From Bradyrhizobium sp. G127 (lineage in GTDB: Bacteria; Pseudomonadota; Alphaproteobacteria; Rhizobiales; Xanthobacteraceae), in NCBI RefSeq assembly GCF_021502575.1, contig NZ_JAKFGN010000003.1, positions 248,001 through 312,000 of the forward strand: DNA of 64,000 nucleotides, written 5' to 3'. The notes under the pieces were generated by a model. The model was not told the DNA's origin. It was given only the letters and a program-made list of their open reading frames with translations, and made no database searches. Made by a program: the position numbers and the translations under genes. Of this stretch, positions 9,918 through 18,553 are shown piece by piece (the first letter of the stretch is position 1; each line of letters begins with the position of its first letter).

Positions 9918-10238
9918 GATATCCCCTTAAAAGACATTCCCCTCAAACACCGGCGCGCGGCGTTCGAGTTCCCCCGGGCAAACCAAAGGCGGTTGAGAGC
10001 CGCCGCTGCGATTGGGCGTTTTGATAACGGCTATCGGGATCAAGCTCAAGGCGGATAGGGGCTATAAGCCAGGCGGTCCAAACGCGAATTTCGCTTTCTT
10101 TAACCTCTCCCCGCAAAAGCGGGGCGAGGGCGTGTGCCCCGCAGCGTCATTGCGAGGAGCACTTGCGACGAAGCAATCCAGCTTTCTTGCCACTAGCTTT
10201 GGATTGCTTCGCTTCGTTCGCAATGACGAAGAAGGAAG
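9918..10238. promoter_or_regulatory. Intergenic region with candidate livH promoter and palindromic repeats
   Basis: On the minus strand TTGAGC (10044-10049) and TATCAA (10021-10026) are 17 bp apart, a plausible sigma-70 promoter about 105 bp upstream of livH. A CCCCGC/GCGGGG hairpin at 10109-10124 and a REP-like palindrome at 10145-10228 fill the rest, and no gene is present. Confidence 0.4.
10145..10228. repeat. REP-like palindromic repeat, copy A
   Basis: Left arm CGTCATTGCGAGGAGC...GAAGCAATCCA (10145-10180) and right arm TGGATTGCTTCGC...GCAATGACG (10200-10228) form an imperfect palindrome. Close copies occur at 26791-26872 and 50321-50402 in this window. It sits between the convergent ends/upstream regions of glycerate kinase and livH. 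Confidence 0.75.
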
Positions 10239-11522
10239 CTACGGATCCACCAGAATGATACGGATATCGTTGACGTTGGTCAGCGTCGGGCCGGTGTTCA
10301 GCAGATCGCCGGTGGCGGTGAAAAACGCGGTGGCGTCGTTGTTGTCGAGATAGGCCTTGGGGTCGAGTTTCAATTCCCGCATCTTCGCAAACGTGCGCTG
10401 GTCGATCAGCGCGCCGGCGGGATCGTCGGCCGAGCCTGCGCCGCCGTCGGCGCCGTCGGTATCTCCGGCCAGCACGGAAATGCCGGTGGTTTCGGCGAAA
10501 AGGGATGCCAGCGCCAGCACGTATTCCTGATTGGGGCCGCCGCGCCCGTTGCCGCGCACGGTGACGGTGAGTTCGCCGCCGGACAGGATCGCGAGCTTTT
10601 TGCCGTCCGTCTTCGCCTTCAGCGCGATGGCTGCATGGGCTGCGGCAACCTCGCGCGCCTCGCCTTCGAGATCGGCGCCGAGATCGAGCACCTCATAGCC
10701 CTCGCGCTTCGCAATCGCGACAGCCGCATCGAGCGACTCCTGCGGCCGTGCGATGATCCTGAATTCCGCGCGTGCAAATGCCGTGTCGCCGGGCTTGCAG
10801 CTCTCGTTGCGCGGATCGTTCAGCGCATTGGTGACAGCCTGATCCGCCGTGATGCCGTAGCGCGCCACGATTTCGCGCGCGTCGGCGAGCGTTGTGGTGT
10901 CGGGCACGGTCGGCCCCGATGCGATGGTCGCCGGATCGTCATGCGGCACGTCGGAAATCGCCAGCGTCAGGATTTGCGCCGGTGAAGCGGCGCGGGCGAG
11001 CCGTCCGCCCTTGATGCGCGACAAATGTTTCCGGACAGTGTTCATCTCGCCGATCGGCGCGCCGGACCGCAGCAGGCTTTTATTCATCGCCTGTTTCTGC
11101 GCGAAGGTGATGCCGTCGGCAGGTGCGATCCAGTTGGCCGAACCGCCGCCGGACAGCAGCACCAGAACCAGATCGTCCTCGCGCGCGGTTGCCGCGAGAT
11201 CGAGCGTGCGGCCGGCGGCTTTCAGTCCTGCCTCGTCAGGCACCGGATGACCGGCTTCGACCACTTCGATGCGCGCGGTCGGCATGCCGTGGCCGTGACG
11301 CGTGGTTGCAAGTCCGGACAGGCGCGACGGATCGATCCGTTCTTCGCCGAGATAGTAGCGCTCCGCGGCATGGGCCAGCGCGCCCGCGGCCTTGCCCGCA
11401 GCGAGACAGATGATCCGTCCCTTGGGCGGCGAGGGCAGATGCGCGGCAAGAATGCGGTCGGGATGGGCGGCCGCGACCGCGGCATCGAACATCGCGCGCA
11501 GCAGGGGGCGTCTTTCGGTCAT
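10239..11522 (-). CDS. Glycerate kinase (GckA/TtuD, MOFRL family)
   Basis: A 427-residue protein with the two domains of type-II glycerate kinase, once annotated as hydroxypyruvate reductase TtuD. The N-terminal domain has LAAGKAAGALAHAAE, LVLVLLSGGGSANWIAPADG and NTVRKHLSRIKGGRLA. The C-terminal MOFRL domain has ILSGGELTVTVRGNGRGGPNQE and LAGDTDGADGGAGSADDPAGA. It phosphorylates D-glycerate to 2-phosphoglycerate in the cytosol. The ATG at 11522 starts the family sequence TERRPLLRAMFDAAVAAAHP. It follows the triple binding-protein array on the same strand, but a terminator separates them, so a functional link is not implied. Confidence 0.9.
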   Translation of the reverse strand: MTERRPLLRAMFDAAVAAAHPDRILAAHLPSPPKGRIICLAAGKAAGALAHAAERYYLGEERIDPSRLSGLATTRHGHGMPTARIEVVEAGHPVPDEAGLKAAGRTLDLAATAREDDLVLVLLSGGGSANWIAPADGITFAQKQAMNKSLLRSGAPIGEMNTVRKHLSRIKGGRLARAASPAQILTLAISDVPHDDPATIASGPTVPDTTTLADAREIVARYGITADQAVTNALNDPRNESCKPGDTAFARAEFRIIARPQESLDAAVAIAKREGYEVLDLGADLEGEAREVAAAHAAIALKAKTDGKKLAILSGGELTVTVRGNGRGGPNQEYVLALASLFAETTGISVLAGDTDGADGGAGSADDPAGALIDQRTFAKMRELKLDPKAYLDNNDATAFFTATGDLLNTGPTLTNVNDIRIILVDP

Positions 11523-11579
11523 CGTGTCATCGCGTAGCGTTGAGGGACCACAGAGATGGCATGATCGGACGGTCAATAA

Positions 11580-11612
11580 AAGGCCCTCCGCAAGCTTATT
11601 GCGGAGGGCGGA
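11580..11612 (-). terminator. Rho-independent terminator after binding-protein gene 1
   Basis: The stem GCCCTCCGCAA (11583-11593) pairs with TTGCGGAGGGC (11599-11609). On the minus strand the stem is followed by CTTTTATT. It closes the transcription unit of the third binding-protein gene of the array. Confidence 0.75.
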
Positions 11613-11688
11613 AACAGTGCGTGATGTGCCTGTGCTGTGCGAGGAAACCGGATTTCAAAACCGGAAGCCTCGCATGGCGCCGGCCCGG

Positions 11689-12918
11689 TCAGCCGCCGAT
11701 TTCGCCGCTGATGACGGGGCCGAACAGCTCCCAACGCTCGCCCTTGAACCGCATCATCTGCAATTGTTCGATCGGGGCGAAATCGGTGGCGCTGGTGTTC
11801 AGCTTGATGCCGGGCAGGCCCATTTCAAGCTGCAGGTCCTTGATGCTCGCCGCCTGCTTCATGACGTTCGCACGCGTGAGATCGTCGCCGCAGGCCTTGA
11901 GCACATGCACCAGCGTCTGCGCCGAGCTGTAACCGTAGGTCACCGAGCTGTCGGCGCGGTTGGCTTCCGGGAAGTACTTGGCGAGGAAGGCGTCGAAGTT
12001 CTTCACCCCGGCGTCGTCCTTCCATTGCGGATCGGTCGGGTCCTTGCCGTAGGTCGCCGAGATGACGCCCTGCGCATTCTCATAGCCGGCGGGCTTGATG
12101 ACCGAACCCGTCGAGGACGCCACGTTGTTGAGAATGAACAGCGGCTTCCAGCCGAGTTCGGCCACCTTCTTCACCGATTGCGCGCCGAACTTCGGCGTGG
12201 TGATGCTGACGAAGACATCCGCGCCTTTCGACTTCAGCGCGACGATCTGCGAGTCGACGGTGGGAACCGACGTCTCGTAAGGCTCTTCCGCGATGATCAT
12301 CGACGCGCCCTTGGCGCCGAGACCGTCCTTCAGTCCCTTCAGCACGTCCTTTCCGAAATCGTCGTTCTGATAGAGGATGCCGATCTTGCCGTTCGGCTTT
12401 TCCTTCATCAGGTACTTTGCATAGATGCGGCCTTCGCTCTGGTAGTTGGGCTGCCAGCCCATGGTCCAGGGGAATTCCTTCGGGTCATTCCATTTGGTCG
12501 CGCCGGTGGCGACGAACAGTTGCGGCACCTTCTTGGCGTTCATGTATTTCTGGATCGCCGAATTAGACGGGGTGCCGAGCGGGTTGAAGATGAAAAGTAC
12601 TTCGTCGCTCTCGACCAGCTTGCGGGCCTGTTCGACGGCCTTCGGCGGCGAGTAGCCGTCATCGTAGGAAATGAAATTGATCTTGCGGCCGTTGATGCCG
12701 CCCTCGGCGTTGATCTTGTTGAAGTAGGCCGCCTGGGTCTTGCCGATGATGCCGTAGGCGGATGCGGGTCCGCTATATGGCATGATGCTGCCGACCTTGA
12801 TTTCAGTGTCGGTCGCGCCGGTGTCGTACTTCTTCTGTGCAAATGCGCTGGTGGCCGACGCGGCGAAGGCCGCTACGCTTGCGAGCAGCAGCATGCGGTT
12901 TAGTTTTTTGAAGGACAT
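11689..12918 (-). CDS. Branched-chain-type ABC substrate-binding protein, array copy 1
   Basis: A 409-residue periplasmic binding protein (Peripla_BP_6). The signal peptide LLLASVAAFAASATSAFA is followed by QKKYDTGATDTEIKVGSIMPYSG. It is very similar to the two upstream-encoded copies (by eye roughly 80-85% to copy 2), sharing GGINGRKINFISYDDGYSPP and VPQLFVATGATKWNDPKE. It differs at likely pocket positions, for example FIFNPLG where copies 2 and 3 have IVYGPLG and VVFGPLG. The ATG at 12918 has AGGA close upstream. Context (adjacent Liv operon and beta-oxidation genes) points to dicarboxylate or fatty-acid ligands. In the wider family these proteins are often annotated as amino-acid binders by default. 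Confidence 0.9.
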   Translation of the reverse strand: MSFKKLNRMLLLASVAAFAASATSAFAQKKYDTGATDTEIKVGSIMPYSGPASAYGIIGKTQAAYFNKINAEGGINGRKINFISYDDGYSPPKAVEQARKLVESDEVLFIFNPLGTPSNSAIQKYMNAKKVPQLFVATGATKWNDPKEFPWTMGWQPNYQSEGRIYAKYLMKEKPNGKIGILYQNDDFGKDVLKGLKDGLGAKGASMIIAEEPYETSVPTVDSQIVALKSKGADVFVSITTPKFGAQSVKKVAELGWKPLFILNNVASSTGSVIKPAGYENAQGVISATYGKDPTDPQWKDDAGVKNFDAFLAKYFPEANRADSSVTYGYSSAQTLVHVLKACGDDLTRANVMKQAASIKDLQLEMGLPGIKLNTSATDFAPIEQLQMMRFKGERWELFGPVISGEIGG

Positions 12919-13040
12919 TTCCTGTGTTTCCCTAGCTTCGTTTTTTGAGTTTTGTTTCGGCGTTTTGCCTTGGAAGCTTTTTTTGCTCCCTTGGTATTCA
13001 ACACCGGCCTGCTGTTTCAACAAACCGGCATTGAAGTCGA

Positions 13041-13067
13041 ACCCCCTGCGAATGTGTCGCAGGGGGT
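13041..13067 (-). terminator. Hairpin terminator after binding-protein gene 2
   Basis: The stem CCCCCTGCGA (13042-13051) pairs with TCGCAGGGGG (13056-13065), just past the stop of the gene ending at 13088. It lacks a strong U run, so it may attenuate rather than stop transcription into copy 1. Confidence 0.55.
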
Positions 13068-13087
13068 AATTGTGGATCTCGGACGGC

Positions 13088-14317
13088 CTAGCCGCCGACG
13101 TCGCCGTTCAGGATTTCCCCGAACCGCTCCCATGTCTCGCCCTTGAACCGCATCAGTTGCATCTGACTGATCGGCGCGAAGTCGGTCGCACTGGTGTTGA
13201 TCGTGACGCCGGGCAGCAGGCCGCCGAGTTCAAGATTCTTGATGCTGGCCGCCTGCTTCATGACGTTCTCGCGGGTGAGATTGTCGCCGCAGGCCTTGAG
13301 CACATGCACCAGCGTCTGTGCCGAGTTGTAACCGTAGATCACCGATCCGTCGGTCCGGTTCGCTTCGGGATGGTACTTAAGCAGGAAGGCGTCGAAATCC
13401 TTCATCCCCTTGTCGTCCTTCCACTGCGGGTCGGTCGGGTCCTTGGCGTAGGCCGCCGAGATGATGTTCTGCGCATTCGGAAAACCGGCCGGCTTGATCA
13501 CCGAGCCCACCGAGGCGGAGACGTTGTTGAGGATGAACAGCGGCTTCCATTCAAGCTCTGCCACCTTCTTGATCGACTGCGCGGCGAACTTTGGCGTGGT
13601 GATGCTGATGAAGACATCGACACCCTTCGACTTCAGCGCGACGACCTGAGAATCGATGGTGGGCACGCTGGTCTCATAGGGTTCTTCCGCCGTGATCATC
13701 GAGGCGCCTTTGGCGCCAAGACCGTCCTTGATGCCCTTCAGGTAGTCCTTGCCGTAGTCGTCGTTCTGATAAAGGATTCCGATTTTCGCGTTCGGCTTTT
13801 CCTTCATCAGGTAGCTTGCGTAGATCCGGCCCTCGCTCTGGTAGTTGGGCTGCCAGCCCATGGTCCAGGGGAATTCCTTCGGGTCGTTCCACTTGGTCGC
13901 GCCGGTGGCGACGAACAGTTGCGGGACTTTCTTGGAGTTCAGATACTTCTGGATCGCCGAGTTCGAGGGCGTGCCCAGCGGCCCGTAGACGATCAGAACC
14001 TCGTCGCTTTCCACCAGCTTGCGGGCCTGCTCGACAGCCTTCGGCGGGCTGTAGCCGTCGTCGTAGGAGATGAAGTTGATCTTGCGGCCGTTGATGCCGC
14101 CTTCGGCATTGATCTTGTTGAAGTACGCAGCTTCGGATTTTCCGATGGCGCCGTAAGCGGAGGCCGGGCCGCTGTAGGGCATGATGTTGCCGATCTTGAT
14201 CTCGGTATCGCTCGCGCCGGTGTCGTATTTCTTCTGGGCCAGCGCCCCGCTATTCACTGCTGCAACAAACGCGAAAGCCGCAGCGGCAGTCGTAAATCGA
14301 GTCGTGATTGTAGACAT
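13088..14317 (-). CDS. Branched-chain-type ABC substrate-binding protein, array copy 2
   Basis: A 409-residue paralogue of the neighbouring binding proteins. The signal peptide TAAAAFAFVAAVNSGALA is followed by QKKYDTGASDTEIKIGNIMP. The ATG at 14317 has GGGAG about 8 bp upstream, so the longer open frame to 14395 is not used. It shares nearly all structural blocks with copy 1, with changes such as LNNVSASVGSVIKPAGFPNA. Each copy has its own leader of 170-200 bp and its own 3' hairpin, so the copies can be made at different levels. The probable role is an alternative binding subunit for the same LivGFHM importer. Confidence 0.9.
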   Translation of the reverse strand: MSTITTRFTTAAAAFAFVAAVNSGALAQKKYDTGASDTEIKIGNIMPYSGPASAYGAIGKSEAAYFNKINAEGGINGRKINFISYDDGYSPPKAVEQARKLVESDEVLIVYGPLGTPSNSAIQKYLNSKKVPQLFVATGATKWNDPKEFPWTMGWQPNYQSEGRIYASYLMKEKPNAKIGILYQNDDYGKDYLKGIKDGLGAKGASMITAEEPYETSVPTIDSQVVALKSKGVDVFISITTPKFAAQSIKKVAELEWKPLFILNNVSASVGSVIKPAGFPNAQNIISAAYAKDPTDPQWKDDKGMKDFDAFLLKYHPEANRTDGSVIYGYNSAQTLVHVLKACGDNLTRENVMKQAASIKNLELGGLLPGVTINTSATDFAPISQMQLMRFKGETWERFGEILNGDVGG

Positions 14318-14421
14318 TCGTTTGCTCCCTGGTCGTGTGTGTGTCCTCTTTTGTTTTTTTGATTCAAAGCTCTTGGCGGCTTCACGGATATTCAATACCC
14401 TTTGCCAATCCCGTTCAACGA

Positions 14422-14456
14422 AAAGCCCCCGGCGACAGGGTCGCCGGGGGCTGATT
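14422..14456 (-). terminator. Rho-independent terminator after binding-protein gene 3
   Basis: The 12-bp stem AGCCCCCGGCGA (14424-14435) pairs with TCGCCGGGGGCT (14441-14452). On the minus strand it continues into TTTTCG. Confidence 0.8.
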
Positions 14457-14492
14457 TTGACGGCAGTCAGTTTCGCAGCGCGAAAATTAACC

Positions 14493-15719
14493 TTAGCTGC
14501 CGCCCATTCCGCCGCTGATGATCGGGCCGATCAGGTCATACTTGTCGCCCTTGAACTGCATGATCTGCAGCTGGTCGATCGGGTAGAAGTCGGTAGCGCT
14601 GGTGTTGATCTTCACGCCAGGCAGCAGGGTGTCGGGAACGAAATCCTTCAGGCTTGCGGCCTGCTTCATGACGTTCTCGCGGGTGAGGTTATCGCCCGCC
14701 TGCTTCAGCACCTGAACCATGGTCTGCGCCTGGCCGTAGCCGTACACGACCGAGCCGTCGGTCTTGTTCATGTCGGGCGCGTACTTGGCGAGGAAGGCGT
14801 AGAACTTCTTCATGCCCACGTCGTTGTCCCACTGCGGATCGGCGCCGTCCTTGGCGTAGGCCGCAGAAAGGATGCCCTGCGCATTCTCGAAGCCCGCAGG
14901 CTTGAGCACGCTGCCGACCGATGCGCCGACATTGCTCTGGAAGTACATCGGCTTCCAGCCGAGTTCGGCGACCTTCTTCAGGCTTTGCGCCGCAAACTTC
15001 GGCGTGGTGAAGGAGAAGTAGACGTCGGCGCCGGAGGCCTTCAGCTTGATGATGTGCGAGTCGATGGTCGGCTCGGACACTTCATAGCTTTCCTCGGCGA
15101 TGATCTGCGACGCCTTCGCGCCGAGACCGTCCTTGAGGCCCTTCAGCATGTCTTTGCCGAAGTCGTCGTTCTGGTAGAGGATCGCGATCTTGGCGTCCGG
15201 CTTGGCGGTCAGCAGATGCTTGGCGTAGACGCGGCTTTCGCTCTGGTAGGCCGGCTGCCAGCCCATGGTCCAGGGGAATTCCTTCGGCTCGCCGAACTTG
15301 GTGGCGCCGGTGGCAACGAATAGCTGCGGCACCTTCTTGGCGTTCAGGTACTTCTGGATCGCGGAGTTGGACGGCGTGCCGAGCGGTCCGAACACCACCA
15401 GAACCTCGTCGCTCTCGACCAGCTTGCGGGCCTGTTCGACGGCCTTTGGCGGCGAGTAGCCGTCATCGTAGGAAATGAAGTTGATCTTGCGGCCATTGAT
15501 GCCGCCCTGTTCGTTGATCATCTTGAAGTAGGCTTCTTCCATCTTCCCGATCACGCCGTAGGCCGAAGCCGGGCCGCTATAGGGCATGATGTTGCCGATC
15601 TTGATTTCGGTATCGCTCGCGCCGGTGTCGTATTTTTTTTGGGCAAGTGCGTTGCCGCTTGTCATCGCAAGCGCAGCGATTGAGGCCGCGGCCACGTTGA
15701 CCGTGAATTTAGACAGCAT
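14493..15719 (-). CDS. Branched-chain-type ABC substrate-binding protein, array copy 3
   Basis: A 408-residue member of the triplet and the most divergent of the three. It shares YDTGASDTEIKIGNIMPYSG and the SYDDGYSPPKAVEQARKLVE block but differs in LYQNDDFGKDMLKGLKDGLG, FQSNVGASVGSVLKP and a C terminus ending ISGGMGGS. The signal peptide is AAASIAALAMTSGNALA. The ATG at 15719 has AGGGAGA about 9 bp upstream. It is the first binding-protein gene after livM on the minus strand, separated by a 212-bp region with two hairpins. The ligand is inferred to be a carboxylate used by the adjacent beta-oxidation genes. Confidence 0.9.
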   Translation of the reverse strand: MLSKFTVNVAAASIAALAMTSGNALAQKKYDTGASDTEIKIGNIMPYSGPASAYGVIGKMEEAYFKMINEQGGINGRKINFISYDDGYSPPKAVEQARKLVESDEVLVVFGPLGTPSNSAIQKYLNAKKVPQLFVATGATKFGEPKEFPWTMGWQPAYQSESRVYAKHLLTAKPDAKIAILYQNDDFGKDMLKGLKDGLGAKASQIIAEESYEVSEPTIDSHIIKLKASGADVYFSFTTPKFAAQSLKKVAELGWKPMYFQSNVGASVGSVLKPAGFENAQGILSAAYAKDGADPQWDNDVGMKKFYAFLAKYAPDMNKTDGSVVYGYGQAQTMVQVLKQAGDNLTRENVMKQAASLKDFVPDTLLPGVKINTSATDFYPIDQLQIMQFKGDKYDLIGPIISGGMGGS

Positions 15720-15802
15720 TTTTCTTTATCTCCCTGGAGTGCGGAATTCCGCATGGCGGAAGACCGGTTCCCGAAAGAGAGATCAAGTCTGGGAAAGCAG
15801 AC

Positions 15803-15830
15803 GGGTCTGACTCACGAATGAATCAGACCC
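15803..15830. repeat. Short palindrome with TCTGA-TCAGA core, copy 1
   Basis: Arms GGGTCTGACTCA (15803-15814) and TGAATCAGACCC (15819-15830) pair with one mismatch around CGAA. The core matches the hairpin at 15897-15925, so the livM to binding-protein gap holds two related small palindromes. Confidence 0.6.
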
Positions 15831-15896
15831 TTTGTGATCCGACGGTGGCGACCGGTATTCCGGGACGGACCATGCGCAAACAATCGGAAGACGACA

Positions 15897-15925
15897 AGTC
15901 TGATTCAGCATGGCTGAATCAGACT
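15897..15925. repeat. Short palindrome with GTCTGATTCAGC core, copy 2
   Basis: A perfect 13-bp stem, AGTCTGATTCAGC (15897-15909) with GCTGAATCAGACT (15913-15925), has a 3-nt loop. It begins 7 bp after the livM stop and could act as a 3' mRNA stabiliser or partial terminator. Confidence 0.65.
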
Positions 15926-15931
15926 CGGAGC

Positions 15932-16948
15932 CTATTTTTTGCTCTTTTTGCGGAACAGCGCCTCGACCATGTAGGCCACCTGCCTGGCGCCGTGCGGCAG
16001 CAGGAAGATCACGGCGAACAGGAACACGCCGAACACCGCGCCGGAAAGGCCCTTCGAAATGTGTTCGGCCACGTTGGGCACGAACACGATGAAGGCCGAA
16101 CCAACCAGCGAGCCCGGCAGCCAGCCGACGCCGCCGACCACCATGCCGACGAAGATCGCGATCGCGAGCTGGATGGTGAAGCTGTCCGGCGCCACGAACT
16201 GCACCACGATGGCGCCGAGCGCGCCGGCGATGCCGGTGAACGCGGCGCTGATGCCGAACGCCAGCGTCTTGTAGAGCGGCAGGTCGATGCCCATGGCGGA
16301 GGCGGCGATCTGGTTGTCGCGGATCGCCATCATGGCGCGACCGGACCGGCTTCGCAGCAGATTGACGGCCAGGACGTAGATCATACCGGCGATGAACAGC
16401 GTGAAGTAGTAGAGCCACATGTCCTGCGACATCTTCAGGCCGAACGGAGCATCCGGCTTGGTGATGACGAGGCCCTGCACGCCGCCGGTCCAGTGCTCGA
16501 ACACGCCGAGTTTCAGGAGTTGCGGCATCGCGACGGCCAGAGCGAACGTCGCGAGAGCGAGGTACACACCTGAGAGCCGCAATGCCGGGAACCCGAACAG
16601 GAAGCCGAAGATGAAGCAGACGATGCCCGCGATCGGCAGCGTCAGCACGTAGTTGACGCCGAAATGCTCCATCAGGATGCCGGTGGTATAAGCCCCCACC
16701 GCGTAGAACGCGCTCTGGCCCAGCGAGAACTGCCCGCTGCCGCCGGTGAGCAGGTTGAGAGAGAGAATGGCGATCGCGTAGATCAGCACCATCGTCATCT
16801 GGAAGATGATGAAGTTCTTCACGAACAGCGGCGAGATCAGCAGCGCTGCCAGCACCACCAGTGTCGCGGTGGTGCCCACCGTCATCGACTTTTTCGACGG
16901 CACGGCAACCGCCGGAGCTTGCGAAACGGATTCCTGAACTGTGCTCAT
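15932..16948 (-). CDS. livM: LivM-type ABC transporter permease
   Basis: A 338-residue inner-membrane permease with a cytoplasmic N-terminal extension (about 25 residues, STVQESVSQAPAVAVPSKKS) and 8-9 hydrophobic segments. The family block NLLTGGSGQFSLGQSAFYAVGAY and the conserved ALRLSGVYLALATFALAVAMPQ are present. It ends with the basic tail FRKKSKK. It follows livH by only 2 bp and is the last gene of the tight livG-livF-livH-livM cluster. It forms the translocation channel with LivH. Confidence 0.92.
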   Translation of the reverse strand: MSTVQESVSQAPAVAVPSKKSMTVGTTATLVVLAALLISPLFVKNFIIFQMTMVLIYAIAILSLNLLTGGSGQFSLGQSAFYAVGAYTTGILMEHFGVNYVLTLPIAGIVCFIFGFLFGFPALRLSGVYLALATFALAVAMPQLLKLGVFEHWTGGVQGLVITKPDAPFGLKMSQDMWLYYFTLFIAGMIYVLAVNLLRSRSGRAMMAIRDNQIAASAMGIDLPLYKTLAFGISAAFTGIAGALGAIVVQFVAPDSFTIQLAIAIFVGMVVGGVGWLPGSLVGSAFIVFVPNVAEHISKGLSGAVFGVFLFAVIFLLPHGARQVAYMVEALFRKKSKK

Positions 16949-16950
16949 GA

Positions 16951-17829
16951 TTAAACTCGCTGCACGATTTTGCGGCCGAACAGACCGGACGGTTTGATGA
17001 CAAGCACGACGATGATCAGTGCCAGCGCGATCGGCAATTTCAGTTCATTGCCGACCCCGGGGATGTAGGTGCCGACAAGGTTCTCGAAGATGCCGACCAG
17101 GAAGCCGCCGGCCACAGCGCCGAACGGGCTGGTGAGGCCGCCCAGCACTGCCGCCGCGAAGCCGTACAGCAGCACGCCGCCCATCATGTTGGGTTCGAGG
17201 AACACCACCGGAGCGATCAGCATGCCGGCGATGGCGCCGATGGCGCTCGCCATGCCCCAGCCGAGCGCGATCATCCAGCTTGTGTTGATGCCGACCAGAC
17301 GCGCCGATTCCGGCAGCGACGCGGCGGCCCGCATGGCGAGGCCGACGCGCGTGAAGCGGAAGAACACGAACAGCAGGAGCAGCAGCACCAGCACGACGCC
17401 GATCATGCCGGCCTGATGGGTGGAGATGAGCTGGCTGCCGAGGAAGCCCGACGAGCCGAACGGCGACGGGAATTGCTTGATGGTGAAGTCCCAGGTCAGG
17501 CCCGCGACGCTGTTGAGGATGGCGAACAGCGCGATGAAGCCGGCCACATGCACCAGCACCGGAGCGTTGGTGAGGGGCTTGAACAGTGCGCGTTCGATGA
17601 TGATGCCGCCGGCGAACGAAATGGCCAGGGTCAGCAGGAAGGCGGGCCAGAAGCCCAGACCCCACTGCATCAACTGCCACGCGATGAAGGTCGAAAACAT
17701 CGCCATTTCGCCTTGGGCGAAGTTCAGGTGGTCGATCGCCTGATAGATCATGACCACGGCCAGCGCCATGCAGGCGTAGATCGCGCCTGTGGCAATGCCA
17801 GCCAGGACTTGGTTGGTAAACAGTTCCAT
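16951..17829 (-). CDS. livH: LivH-type ABC transporter permease
   Basis: A 292-residue permease of usual LivH length. The N terminus reads QVLAGIATGAIYACMALAVVMIYQ, followed by DHLNFAQGEMAMFSTFIAW. The conserved ILNSVAGLTWDF and GGLTSPFGAVAGGFLVGIFENL blocks are typical. The ATG at 17829 follows the livF stop by 10 bp. It is part of the minus-strand livGFHM operon serving the three downstream binding proteins. Confidence 0.92.
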   Translation of the reverse strand: MELFTNQVLAGIATGAIYACMALAVVMIYQAIDHLNFAQGEMAMFSTFIAWQLMQWGLGFWPAFLLTLAISFAGGIIIERALFKPLTNAPVLVHVAGFIALFAILNSVAGLTWDFTIKQFPSPFGSSGFLGSQLISTHQAGMIGVVLVLLLLLFVFFRFTRVGLAMRAAASLPESARLVGINTSWMIALGWGMASAIGAIAGMLIAPVVFLEPNMMGGVLLYGFAAAVLGGLTSPFGAVAGGFLVGIFENLVGTYIPGVGNELKLPIALALIIVVLVIKPSGLFGRKIVQRV

Positions 17830-17839
17830 GGCTGGTTCC

Positions 17840-18553
17840 TCAGTATCCGAGATAGGATTTACGGATGTCTTCGTTGTTCTTGATCTCGGCCGCCGTGCCC
17901 GACATCACGATGCGGCCGGTCTCGATCACGTAGGCTTTCTCGGCGAGCTCAAGCGCAAGCTGCGCGTTCTGCTCGACCACCAGGATCGTCACCTTGTCCT
18001 CGCGGTTGATCTTGCCGAGAATCCCGAACAGGTCGCGCACGATCAGCGGCGCGAGGCCGAACGACGGCTCGTCGAGCAGCATCAGCCGCGGGCGCAGCAT
18101 CAGCGCGCGGGCGACCGCGAGCATCTGCTGCTCGCCGCCGGACAGCGTTCCGGCCTGCTGGGTGTGGCGCTGCTTGAGCACCGGGAAATGCGCGTACATG
18201 CGCTCGATGTCGTCCGGGATGTTCTTCACATCTCGGCGCGAGATTGCGCCGAGCTGGAGATTTTCCTCCACCGTCATGTTGGTGAAGGTGCCGCGGCCCT
18301 GCGGGACGTGGGCGATGCCGAGGCGCACGACGTTCTCGGTGGAGACGCCGGTCAGAGGCTTGCCCTCGAACTCGATATTGCCCGTGGAGCGGATCATGTT
18401 GCAGATCGCGCGCAGCGTCGTGGTCTTGCCCGCGCCGTTGGCGCCGAGCAGCGTGGTGACGCTGCCTTCGTTGAGCGAGAATTCAAGTCCGTGGAGGGCC
18501 TGCACCTGGCCGTAATAGGCGCGCAGATCCTTGATCGTCAGCATCGTGCTCAT
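17840..18553 (-). CDS. livF: LivF-type ABC transporter ATP-binding protein
   Basis: A 237-residue ATPase. Walker A is GANGAGKTT, the signature is LSGGEQQMLAVARAL, Walker B is LMLLDEPSFGLAP and the switch region is LVVEQNAQLAL. The ATG at 18553 overlaps the livG stop by 4 bp (ATGA), showing translational coupling. It powers import with LivG as the second nucleotide-binding subunit. Confidence 0.93.
   Translation of the reverse strand: MSTMLTIKDLRAYYGQVQALHGLEFSLNEGSVTTLLGANGAGKTTTLRAICNMIRSTGNIEFEGKPLTGVSTENVVRLGIAHVPQGRGTFTNMTVEENLQLGAISRRDVKNIPDDIERMYAHFPVLKQRHTQQAGTLSGGEQQMLAVARALMLRPRLMLLDEPSFGLAPLIVRDLFGILGKINREDKVTILVVEQNAQLALELAEKAYVIETGRIVMSGTAAEIKNNEDIRKSYLGY

Noticed and set aside
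11637..11675. Stem-loop with TTTCAAA loop resembling a selenocysteine tRNA anticodon arm
   Set aside because: No acceptor stem, D arm or T arm (GGTTCGA-type) surrounds it. It is a bulged hairpin just after a binding-protein gene.
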